Positions 9,158-16,461 of a DNA stretch of 64,000 bases are shown here, in pieces. Source of the stretch: Variovorax sp. TBS-050B (lineage in GTDB: Bacteria; Pseudomonadota; Gammaproteobacteria; Burkholderiales; Burkholderiaceae_C); the NCBI RefSeq assembly GCF_029893635.1, contig NZ_JARXYR010000002.1:124001-188000 (forward strand). The letters are read 5' to 3'. Below the pieces are notes generated by a model. The model saw nothing but the letters and a program-made list of their open reading frames with translations. It was not told where the DNA came from and did no database searches. How positions within the stretch are numbered: the first letter of the stretch is position 1; every line of letters begins with the position of its first letter. A program made the translations under genes and the position numbers.

Positions 9158-9182
9158 GGCTGTCTCCTTGGCGGCGGCGGTG

Positions 9183-9614
9183 TCAGCGGGCGCCCTTGGC
9201 CTGGGCGGCCTCGGTCTCGGCGCGCAGGCGGTCTTCCTGCGCCAGCAGCTCGGGCGTCATCGAATCGCCGAAATCGGTGGCCTCGAACACCTGGCGGATC
9301 TCGATCTCGCCTTCCTGGAACGGGCTGCGCTTGATCCACTCGACGGCTTCTTCCAGCGACCTGACCTGCAGCAGCCAGAAGCCCGCGAGCAGTTCCTTGG
9401 TCTCGGCGAAGGGGCCGTCGATGACGGTGCGCTTGCTGCCTTCGCAGCGCACGCGCGCGCCCTTCGACGAAGGATGCAGCCCCTCGCCGGCCAGCAGCAC
9501 GCCGGCCTTGACCAGCTCCTCGTTGAACTTGCCCATGGCGGTGAGCACCTCGGTGCTCGGCATCACGCCGGCTTCGGAATCCTTGTTGGCCTTGACCAGA
9601 ACCATGAATCGCAT
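9183..9614 (-). CDS. YCII-related (DGPF) domain protein, proximal gene of pair
   Basis: 143 aa, clearly paralogous to the downstream gene: MRFMVLVKAN start, DGPF motif at residues 66-69, then AETKELLAGFWLLQVRSLEEAVEW. A short extension (ELLAQEDRLRAETEAAQAK) follows the domain. A sequence matching the ECF42 promoter pattern lies about 65 bases upstream of its start codon (9678-9704), which makes this pair the likely target of the sigma factor encoded 1.5 kb away. The start ATG is preceded by a GGAGAAA ribosome site. Biochemical role unknown. Confidence 0.88.
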   Translation of the reverse strand: MRFMVLVKANKDSEAGVMPSTEVLTAMGKFNEELVKAGVLLAGEGLHPSSKGARVRCEGSKRTVIDGPFAETKELLAGFWLLQVRSLEEAVEWIKRSPFQEGEIEIRQVFEATDFGDSMTPELLAQEDRLRAETEAAQAKGAR

Positions 9615-9677
9615 GTCGTTTCTCCTGCGGGTTGAATGAAGTCGGGAACCGCGAAAAAGGCGCGCTCCCGTTCACAC

Positions 9678-9704
9678 GTCGCGCGGCGGCCCGGCGGATC
9701 GACA
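9678..9704 (-). promoter_or_regulatory. Candidate ECF42-type promoter of the DGPF operon
   Basis: On the minus strand a TGTCGA hexamer (9699-9704) is followed after exactly 17 bases by CGAC (9678-9681). This agrees with the ECF42 motif as I remember it from published work (TGTCGA at -35, CGA/TC at -10). The -10 element is 63 bases upstream of the first DGPF start codon. An A/T-rich patch at 9717-9735 lies just upstream of the -35 and could act as an UP element. The assignment rests on motif plus context, with no transcription data. Confidence 0.6.
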
Positions 9705-9750
9705 GGCCGACGTCGGCATTTTTGTAAATGAATGTTTCAGTGCGGCGGGC

Positions 9751-10179
9751 TCACAGGTAGCCGCAGAAGCGCAGCACATGGCCGTCGGGTTCGCGGATCG
9801 CGAACTCCCGCAGGCCCCAGGGCTGGGAGGTCGGCGGCTCGACCACCGTGACGCCGCGCTTCAGGTAGGCGGCATGCAGGCCGTCGACGTCCTTGCCCAC
9901 GTGGATCACGATCTCGCCGCGCCAGGGCGGCGCGCCGCGCGTGCTGCACTGCCACAGCCGCAGGTAGACCGGGTCGCCGTAGCTGCGGTCGCCCTTCTTG
10001 ACGCGGGCATAGCTCGGCGGTTCGCCCGCGATGAAGTCGAGCTCGAAGCCGAGCACGTCGCAAAACCAGCGTGCGGCGCGCGTGACGTCGGACACCGGCA
10101 GCACGGGCTGCACGCCGTGGAACTCGTGCAGCGTGCCGAGGTCGGGCGCGTCGGCCACGCCGGGCCGGGCGGCCGTCAT
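9751..10179 (-). CDS. VOC (glyoxalase/bleomycin-resistance-like) family protein
   Basis: 142 aa with the beta-alpha-beta-beta-beta repeats of the vicinal-oxygen-chelate fold: HEFHGVQPVLPVSDVTRAARWFCDVLGF-type start, GEIVIHVGKDVDGLHAAYLKRGV in the middle and FAIREPDGHVLRFCGY at the end. The acidic residue of REPDGH is the usual metal ligand of the second module. Substrate unknown; homologues are often called bleomycin-resistance or glyoxalase-like proteins without direct evidence. The start codon overlaps the stop of the SirB1-like gene by 4 bases (ATGA), so it is translationally coupled to it. Confidence 0.85.
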   Translation of the reverse strand: MTAARPGVADAPDLGTLHEFHGVQPVLPVSDVTRAARWFCDVLGFELDFIAGEPPSYARVKKGDRSYGDPVYLRLWQCSTRGAPPWRGEIVIHVGKDVDGLHAAYLKRGVTVVEPPTSQPWGLREFAIREPDGHVLRFCGYL

Positions 10180-11031
10180 CCGTTCGACGCCCGCCGCAGC
10201 GCGGCCACGCGCTCCGCGATGTCGTCGACGTCGAGCGCGTCCTCGGCATGCGTGAGGTAGGTTTCGAGGTCGCGCACCGCGGCCGCCGTGTTGCCCTGCC
10301 CGGCATGCGCGAGGCCGCGGTCGCGGTACTCGCCCCAGGCGTTGGGCAGCAGCGTGACGAGACGGTCCTGCACCGCGATGGCGCGCTGCCAGTCTTCCTG
10401 CGCGCGGTGCACTTCCTTGAGGTTGCGCAGCATGCGCGCAATGATCTCGCGCGGGCTCGCGGGCTGGAGGTAGAGGCCCAGCGGCACGTCGAAGTCGCCC
10501 CACCAGGCCGTTGCTGCGCTTGTAGGGCTCGAGCCGTTCGCTGAGTTCCTCGCGCGAGAGCGACTTGCCGGTGAAGGGGTCGATCACCACCTGCCCCTTC
10601 GGCAGCGTGACCTTGAGCATGAAGTGGCCCGGAAATCCGACGCCGCGCGCCTGCAGCCCCAGCCCCTGCGCGAGTTCCATCCAGAGCACCGCGAGCGAGA
10701 TCGGAATGCCGCGGCGGGTGCGCAGCACCGCATTGAGGTAGCTGTTGTCGGGGTCGTAGTAGTCGTTGACGTTGCCGCCGAAGCTCAGGTCGTTGAAGAA
10801 GAACTGGTTGAGCGCGCGCAGCCGCGCGAGCGGTGCGGCATCGCCCGGCAGCCGGCGCTTGAGGCGGGCGAGCAGCTGGTCGACGTCGCCCAGCACCTGC
10901 TGCACGTCGAGGTCGGGGTATTCGTCCTGTGCCAGGCTGGCGGCAGCCTCGAGCAGCGGAAAGTGGTCGTCGCTCTGCACCAGCGACTCGAAGTACGCGA
11001 GGGCGGTGGGAACCTGGAAGCTGAACGTCAT
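10176..11031 (-). CDS. SirB1-family transglutaminase-like/TPR protein, frameshifted in this sequence
   Basis: The N-terminal part (MTFSFQVPTALAYFESLV to EPYKRSNGLV) is a SirB1-type transglutaminase-fold domain with FNDLSFGGNVNDYYDPDNS and RRGIPISLAVLW. After LVG the frame changes: the expected continuation DFDVPLGLYLQPASPREI and a TPR-like tail are found one frame over. A run of four C at 10498-10501 (plus strand) has one base too many; with three, the gene reads through as 284 aa, a normal length. Sequence error is the likeliest cause. The gene lies downstream of murJ, its usual place in Burkholderiales, with a 110-base gap. Exact function unknown. Confidence 0.85.
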
Positions 11032-11141
11032 ATGTCTTTGTAGAGGAGCATGCGGGGAGCGTCAAGGCGGTGTTTGCAGCTTGCGCGATCCGGAAATCGC
11101 CCCTCGCAGGGCCGGGCGAAACGCCTTCCGCCCGGGTGCGT

Positions 11142-12695
11142 TCAGCGCCGCATGAAGCTGCGCAGGCGCACGCCCACGGCCGCCAGCACGCCGAAGTACA
11201 GCAGCCCCGCGCCCGCGATCAGCGCGGCCAGCCAGCCGATGCGCAGCAGCCGCTGTCCGCGCAGCGCGATCCAGTCGACATGTTGCGCGCCCCAGGCCAG
11301 CACGCCGGCCAGCACCAGCGTGCCCGCCGCCACCTGCAGCACGAACCGGCCCCAGCCCGGCGCGGGCCTGTAGCTGCCGCGGCGGATCAGGCCGACCAGC
11401 AGCCACGCCGCATTGACCAGCGCGCCGATCGCAATGGTCAGCGTGAGCGCCGCATGCTGCAGCACCGGCACGAGGACGAGGTTGAGCAGCTGGATCAGCA
11501 CCAGCACCGCGACCGCGATGACCACCGGGGTGCGCATGTCGTGGCGGGCGTAGTAGCCCGGCGCGAGCACCTTGATCGCCACGATGCCGACCAGGCCCAC
11601 GCCGTAGCCCATCAGGGCCAGCGTGGTGCGGCGCACGTCCTCGCCGCTGTAGGCGCCGTTGTGGAACAGCACCGCCACCAGCGGCTGCGAGAACAGCAGC
11701 AACGCGACCGCGCAGGGCGCCGAGAGCAGCACCACGAGGCGCAGGCCCCAGTCGAGCAGCGCCGAGTAGCGCGCGTCGTCCTTCGCGGCGCGCGCGCCGG
11801 CCAGCTGCGGCATCAGCACCACCCCGAGCGCCACGCCGAGCATGGCGGTGGGAAATTCCATCAGCCGGTCGGCGTTGACGATCCAGGTCACGCTGCCGGT
11901 CGCGAGGTGGGAGGCGATCTGGGTGTTGATGAGCAGCGAGATCTGCGCCACGCTCACGCCCAGCAGGGCCGGCGCCATCAGCTTCACCACCTTGCGCGTG
12001 GTCGGGTCGGCCCAGGCCGTGCGCAGCGCGCGGAAGCTCAGGCCGATGCGCGGCAGCAGCCCCAGCTTGCGCAGCGCCGGCAGCTGCAGGGCGAGCTGCA
12101 GCACGCCGCCCACCAGCACGCCCGCGCATTGCGCATAGATCGGCTCGATGCCCCAGCGCCGGAAAAGCGGCGCGCCGGCCACGATCGCCAGGATCAGCGA
12201 CAGGTTGAGCAGCACCGGCGAGGCCGCCGGCACCGCGAACTTGCGCCAGGTGTTGAGGATGCCCCCGGCCAGCGCCACCAGCGACATGAAGCCGATGTAG
12301 GGGAACATCCAGCGCGTCATGACCACCGCCGCGTCGAAGCCCGACAGGCCGCTGGCCATGGCCCAGACCAGCCACGGCGCGCCCAGCACGCCGGCCACGC
12401 ACAGCAGCACCAGCGCCCAGGCGAGCAGCGTGGCCACGTGGTCGATCAGCGCCTTGGCGCCCTCCTCGCCGGCCTCGGTCTTCTGCGCCGCCAGCACCGG
12501 CACGAAGGCCTGGCTGAACGCGCCTTCGCCGAATACCCGTCGGAACAGGTTGGGAATACGGAAGGCGACGTTGAAGGCGTCGGTCAGTGCGCTGACGCCG
12601 AAAACCGAGGCGAAAAGCACGTCGCGCACGAGGCCCGTGATCCGCGAGGCGAGGGTCAGCAGCGAGACGGTGGAGGCGGATTTGAGCAGGGACAC
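11142..12695 (-). CDS. murJ: Lipid II flippase MurJ
   Basis: Integral membrane protein (MATE/MOP superfamily) that flips lipid II across the inner membrane for peptidoglycan synthesis. It is 517 aa, near the 511 of E. coli, with about 14 hydrophobic segments. Conserved features include LASRITGLVRDVLFA near the N-terminus, NLFRRVFGEGAFSQAFVPVLA at about residues 48-70 and the FPTAMLGVALGVVLMPQL segment. I start it at GTG (VSLLKSASTVSLLTL), since the 16 codons upstream have no family similarity and overlap the promoter side of rpsT. It is divergent from rpsT, 106 bases apart, the typical betaproteobacterial arrangement. Confidence 0.95.
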   Translation of the reverse strand: MSLLKSASTVSLLTLASRITGLVRDVLFASVFGVSALTDAFNVAFRIPNLFRRVFGEGAFSQAFVPVLAAQKTEAGEEGAKALIDHVATLLAWALVLLCVAGVLGAPWLVWAMASGLSGFDAAVVMTRWMFPYIGFMSLVALAGGILNTWRKFAVPAASPVLLNLSLILAIVAGAPLFRRWGIEPIYAQCAGVLVGGVLQLALQLPALRKLGLLPRIGLSFRALRTAWADPTTRKVVKLMAPALLGVSVAQISLLINTQIASHLATGSVTWIVNADRLMEFPTAMLGVALGVVLMPQLAGARAAKDDARYSALLDWGLRLVVLLSAPCAVALLLFSQPLVAVLFHNGAYSGEDVRRTTLALMGYGVGLVGIVAIKVLAPGYYARHDMRTPVVIAVAVLVLIQLLNLVLVPVLQHAALTLTIAIGALVNAAWLLVGLIRRGSYRPAPGWGRFVLQVAAGTLVLAGVLAWGAQHVDWIALRGQRLLRIGWLAALIAGAGLLYFGVLAAVGVRLRSFMRR

Positions 12696-12750
12696 GGGGC
12701 GAGTGTAGGGCCCTGCGCACCCCGGATTCGGCGAAAAACGCAACCCGGCC

Positions 12751-12756
12751 TATAAT
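12751..12756 (+). promoter_or_regulatory. Consensus -10 box of the rpsT promoter
   Basis: TATAAT, a perfect sigma-70 -10 hexamer, stands 45 bases before the rpsT start codon in otherwise GC-rich sequence. The -35 region is weak: TTCGGC, 18 bases upstream, is the best candidate. A GGAA ribosome site lies at 12791-12794. A strong promoter is expected for a ribosomal protein gene. Confidence 0.7.
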
Positions 12757-12801
12757 GGAGGGCTTTGCTGCATCATCCTCAGACACTGAAGGAAACCAAC
12801 C

Positions 12802-13116
12802 ATGGCATCCGCCAAGCCCAAGAAAAAGAACCCGCGCCTCGCCTCCGGCCGTAAGCGCGTCCGCCAGGACACCAAGCTCAACGCAGCGAACACCTCGCTG
12901 CGCTCCAAGTACCGCACCGCCGTGAAGAACGTCGAAAAGGCCGTTCTGGCCGGCGACAAGACCAAGGCGAGCGAACTGTTTGCCAAGGCCCAGAGCATCG
13001 TCGACGCCGTCGCCGACAAGGGCATCTTCCACAAGAACAAGGCTGCTCGCGACAAGAGCCGCCTGTCGGCGAAGGTCAAGGCCCTCGCCCTCGCGCCTGA
13101 AAAGGCCGCCGCCTGA
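12802..13116 (+). CDS. rpsT: 30S ribosomal protein S20
   Basis: Primary 16S rRNA-binding protein of the small subunit. The 104 aa sequence is very basic: [19 protein letters not shown] opens it, then [18 protein letters not shown] and the C-terminal [20 protein letters not shown] that is diagnostic of S20. It is slightly longer than the 87 aa E. coli protein because of extra N- and C-terminal residues, as usual in this order. Monocistronic, with a consensus -10 in front and a strong intrinsic terminator behind. Its codon use is strongly biased to C-ending codons, as expected of a highly expressed gene. Confidence 0.98.
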   Translation: MASAKPKKKNPRLASGRKRVRQDTKLNAANTSLRSKYRTAVKNVEKAVLAGDKTKASELFAKAQSIVDAVADKGIFHKNKAARDKSRLSAKVKALALAPEKAAA

Positions 13117-13190
13117 CACCTGTCGTCAGGCAAGCCCGGACTGAAAGCTTTCGGTCCGCCGTTTGATCGGGGTGCGCTGCAGCAAAGTGT

Positions 13191-13216
13191 AAAAAACCGC
13201 CTTCGGGCGGTTTTTT
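13191..13216. terminator. Intrinsic terminator between rpsT and DUF3579 gene
   Basis: A6 followed by CCGCC-TTC-GGGCGG and then T6: a compact GC stem flanked by A and T runs on both sides, so it can end transcription in both directions. It serves rpsT on the plus strand and the convergent DUF3579 gene on the minus strand. Confidence 0.9.
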
Positions 13217-13242
13217 CATGGGCGATCGTTGCGCGGAACGAC

Positions 13243-13575
13243 TCAGGCCTTCTTCGGCGCGGCTTCGGGGACGTCGGGCACGAGGCAGGCCTCGGCCACC
13301 TGCAGATCGTTGTCGCGCGCGAAATTGACGCAGAAGTCCCAGGCCATGGGTTCGGCATCGCGCAGCGCCCTGTTCACGACCACGCACTTCACCCCGTTGA
13401 TGGTGGTCGGCACGCACCACGGCGAGTAGCTCAGATGACTTCCCGGGTAGGCGCCGCCAGGACGGAAGGAGCACATCACGCCGGCCAGCCGCTCGGCCCA
13501 GTCGCTGGGGCGGAAGGTCCGGCCATCGCGCGTGATGCCCTGGATGAAGATTTCTTTGGCAGTGGGGGAAATCAT
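13243..13575 (-). CDS. DUF3579 domain-containing protein
   Basis: 110 aa protein of unknown function. The segment EIFIQGITRDGRTFRPSDWAERLAGVM near the N-terminus and VKCVVVNRALRDAEPMAWDFC further on are characteristic of this betaproteobacterial family. I start it at MISPTAKEIF because the 28 codons upstream of that ATG show no family similarity. It is divergent from argD (159 bases), a linkage that is common in Burkholderiales and suggests, without proof, a link to arginine metabolism or its control. Confidence 0.85.
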   Translation of the reverse strand: MISPTAKEIFIQGITRDGRTFRPSDWAERLAGVMCSFRPGGAYPGSHLSYSPWCVPTTINGVKCVVVNRALRDAEPMAWDFCVNFARDNDLQVAEACLVPDVPEAAPKKA

Positions 13576-13734
13576 CGTGGAGTGAGGCGACCGGAGCAGG
13601 TGCTGCAGTGCAGCAAGGGATTGTATCCGCGGCATTCCGGCCCCTCGGACAGAGGGCATTGCTGTGATGCGGAATCCTCAACGAAGCCGTCAGACCGCGC
13701 GCCTAGAATCCGCCTTCCCTATCTGGAGAACCGA

Positions 13735-14943
13735 ATGAGCGCTACCGCCGAGCCCACCTCGCCTCACGTCATGAACACCTACGGCCGTCTGCCGATCGCG
13801 TTGACGCACGGCCAAGGCTGCCGAGTCTGGGACACGAACGGCAAGGCGTACCTCGATGGCCTCGGCGGCATCGCCGTCAACACGCTCGGCCACAACCACC
13901 CCGAGCTGGTGCCGGCGCTGCAGGACCAGGTCGCGAAGCTGATCCACAGCTCCAACTACTACCACGTGCCGGGCCAGGAACAGCTCGCGGCCAAGCTGGT
14001 CGAGCTCTCGGGCCTGACCAACGCCTTCTTCTGCTGCACCGGCCTGGAAGCCAACGAGGCGGCGCTCAAGCTGGCGCGCAAGTTCGGCCATGACAAGGGC
14101 ATCGAGCGCCCGGAGATCGTGGTCTACGAAGCCGCCTTCCACGGCCGCAGCATCGCCACGCTGTCCGCCACCGGCAACCCGAAGGTGCAGGCCGGCTTCG
14201 GTCCGCTGGTCGAGGGCTTCATCCGCGTGCCGCTGAACGACATCGAGGCGCTGAAGAAGGCGACCGAGGGCAATCCGAACGTGGTGGCCGTGTTCTTCGA
14301 GACCATCCAGGGCGAAGGCGGCATCAACCCGATGCGCTGGGACTACCTGAAGCAGGTGCGCGCGCTCTGCGACGAGCGCGACTGGCTCATGATGATCGAC
14401 GAGGTGCAATGCGGCATGGGCCGCACCGGCAAGTGGTTCGCGCACCAGTGGGCCGGGATCAAGCCCGACGTGATGCCGCTCGCCAAGGGCCTGGGCTCGG
14501 GCGTGCCGGTCGGCGCCGTGGTGGCCGGCCCCAAGGCCGCCAGGATCTTCGGCCCCGGCAACCACGGCACCACCTTCGGCGGCAATCCGCTCGCGATGCG
14601 CGCCGGCATCGAGACCATCCGCATCATGGAAGAGCACAAGCTGCTCGACAACGCCGCCACCGTGGGCGCGCACCTCAAGGCCGCGCTCGAGCGCGAACTC
14701 GGCGGCCTCGCGGGCGTGAAGGAGATCCGCGGCCAGGGCCTGATGCTCGGCATCGAGCTCGACCGCCCCTGCGGCGTGATCCTGAACCGCGCCTGCGACG
14801 CCGGCCTGCTGCTGAGCGTGACCGCCGACCGCGTGATCCGCCTCGTGCCGCCGCTGATCCTGAGCATCGCCGAGGCCGACGAGATCGTCGCGATCCTGGC
14901 GCCCATCGTGAAGAACTTCCTTTCGGAACCCGCCGCGCAATGA
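13735..14943 (+). CDS. argD: Acetylornithine aminotransferase
   Basis: PLP enzyme interconverting N-acetylornithine and N-acetylglutamate semialdehyde in arginine synthesis; many homologues also act on succinyldiaminopimelate. The 402 aa carry CTGLEANEAALKLARK at 101-116, the DEVQCGMGRTG segment at 222-232 and the PLP lysine K251 in PLAKGLGSG. Start chosen at MSATAEPTSPH, preceded by a GGAG ribosome site; the longer open frame upstream is non-coding. The stop codon overlaps the argF start (ATGA), so the two are translationally coupled. Confidence 0.96.
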   Translation: MSATAEPTSPHVMNTYGRLPIALTHGQGCRVWDTNGKAYLDGLGGIAVNTLGHNHPELVPALQDQVAKLIHSSNYYHVPGQEQLAAKLVELSGLTNAFFCCTGLEANEAALKLARKFGHDKGIERPEIVVYEAAFHGRSIATLSATGNPKVQAGFGPLVEGFIRVPLNDIEALKKATEGNPNVVAVFFETIQGEGGINPMRWDYLKQVRALCDERDWLMMIDEVQCGMGRTGKWFAHQWAGIKPDVMPLAKGLGSGVPVGAVVAGPKAARIFGPGNHGTTFGGNPLAMRAGIETIRIMEEHKLLDNAATVGAHLKAALERELGGLAGVKEIRGQGLMLGIELDRPCGVILNRACDAGLLLSVTADRVIRLVPPLILSIAEADEIVAILAPIVKNFLSEPAAQ

Positions 14944-15869
14944 CGACGACCGCCCACGCCATCCGCCACTACCTGCAGTTCTCGGACCTCACGGCCGACG
15001 AATACGCCTACCTGTTCGACCGCATGGCGGTCATCAAGCAGAAGTTCAAGACCTACGAGAAGCACCAGCCGCTGACCGACCGCACGCTGGCGATGATCTT
15101 CGAGAAGGCCTCCACGCGCACCCGCGTGAGCTTCGAGGCGGGCATGTACCAGCTCGGCGGCAGCGTGGTGCACCTGACCACCGGCGACAGCCAGCTCGGC
15201 CGCGCCGAGCCGATCGAGGACAGCGCCAAGGTCATCAGCCGCATGGTCGACCTGGTGATGATCCGGACCTTCGAGCAGACCAAGATCGACGCCTTCGCCG
15301 CGCATTCGCGCGTGCCGGTCATCAACGGCCTGACCAACGAGTTCCACCCCTGCCAGATCCTCGCGGACATCTTCACCTACATCGAGCACCGCGGATCGAT
15401 CCAGGGCAAGACCGTGGCCTGGGTTGGCGACGGCAACAACATGGCCAACACCTGGCTGCAGGCGGCCGAGATCCTCGGCTTCACGGTGCACGTGAGCACG
15501 CCCAGCGGCTACGAGGTCGACCAGTCGGTCGCCGGCATCCGCTCGGGCGACAGCTACAAGGTCTTCAAGGATCCGATGGAAGCCTGCCGCGGCGCCGACC
15601 TCGTGACCACCGACGTCTGGACCAGCATGGGCTACGAGTCCGAGAACGAGGCGCGCCGCAAGGCCTTCGCCGACTGGTGCGTGGACGAGGAGATGATGCG
15701 CGTGGCGCAGCCCGACGCCCTCTTCATGCACTGCCTGCCCGCGCACCGCGGCGAGGAAGTGCAGGCCGAGGTCATCGACGGCCCGCAGTCGGTGGTGTGG
15801 GACGAGGCCGAGAACCGGCTCCATGCGCAGAAGGCGCTGATGGAGTTCCTGCTGCTGGGGCGGCTCTGA
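14940..15869 (+). CDS. argF: Ornithine carbamoyltransferase
   Basis: Forms citrulline from ornithine and carbamoyl phosphate. The 309 aa contain the carbamoyl-phosphate motif STRTR at 58-62, HPCQ at 138-141 and the ornithine-binding HCLPAHRGEEV near residue 267. The ATG overlaps the argD stop by four bases and starts MTTTAHAIRHYLQF. A hypothetical gene follows after 28 bases on the same strand and may be co-transcribed. Confidence 0.97.
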   Translation: MTTTAHAIRHYLQFSDLTADEYAYLFDRMAVIKQKFKTYEKHQPLTDRTLAMIFEKASTRTRVSFEAGMYQLGGSVVHLTTGDSQLGRAEPIEDSAKVISRMVDLVMIRTFEQTKIDAFAAHSRVPVINGLTNEFHPCQILADIFTYIEHRGSIQGKTVAWVGDGNNMANTWLQAAEILGFTVHVSTPSGYEVDQSVAGIRSGDSYKVFKDPMEACRGADLVTTDVWTSMGYESENEARRKAFADWCVDEEMMRVAQPDALFMHCLPAHRGEEVQAEVIDGPQSVVWDEAENRLHAQKALMEFLLLGRL

Positions 15870-15897
15870 CCGCCCACGCGTCCATCAAGGCTGTCGC

Positions 15898-16461
15898 ATG
15901 GAGTTGATGGACCGCTACCTGCCGCGCTACCAGTTCGCCGAAGAACACAGCCTCTTCGTGCCCGCAGCGCCCGGCATCGTGCTCGACGCCGCAAGCCGGC
16001 CCGAGGTTGTCGATGACCCGGTCGCGCGCCACTTGATCGCGCTGCGCGAACTTCCCAACCGCCTGGCCGGACGCCTCGGCTTTGCATCGGCCCTGCAGCA
16101 ACGCCCGGCCTTCAGCCTGGAAGAATTCACGCCGCTCGGCCGCGACGGTGATCGCGAACTGGCCTTCGGCCTGGCTGGCCGCTTCTGGCGTTCGGATTAC
16201 GGTTTGGTGCCGCTGCCTGACGCCTCGGCATTTGCCGCACTCGACGCGACGGGGATCGCCAAGCTGGTGCTCAATTTCACCGCGCTGACCGAGGGCTCGG
16301 GTACGCGCCTCACGACGCGCACGCGCATCTGGTGCGGCGACGAGACGTCGCGGCGCCGCTTCAATCTCTACTGGCTGCTGATCCGCCCGGCGAGCGGATT
16401 GATTCGCCGCCGCCTGCTGCGGCGCGTGCACGATGCGGTGCTTGGCGCAGCGCGGGCCTGA
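15898..16461 (+). CDS. Hypothetical protein downstream of argF
   Basis: 187 aa, no signal peptide, no clear membrane segment. I do not recognise it with certainty. Segments such as ELPNRLAGRLGF, LEEFTPLGRDGDRELAFGLAGRFW, KLVLNFTAL and the basic end RRRLLRRVHDAVLGAARA resemble a START/SRPBCC-like small-ligand fold, but that is a guess from the pattern of strands. It may be co-transcribed with argDF. Its stop codon abuts the convergent peptidase stop with no gap: the two stops form the palindrome TGATCA at 16459-16464. Confidence 0.7.
   Translation: MELMDRYLPRYQFAEEHSLFVPAAPGIVLDAASRPEVVDDPVARHLIALRELPNRLAGRLGFASALQQRPAFSLEEFTPLGRDGDRELAFGLAGRFWRSDYGLVPLPDASAFAALDATGIAKLVLNFTALTEGSGTRLTTRTRIWCGDETSRRRFNLYWLLIRPASGLIRRRLLRRVHDAVLGAARA

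Noticed and set aside
10180..10500. Continuation of the SirB1-like N-terminal frame into the VOC gene as a fusion protein
   Set aside because: The joined residues between LVG and the VOC start have no family similarity, whereas the other frame carries the expected SirB1 C-terminus; a +1 frameshift explains it.
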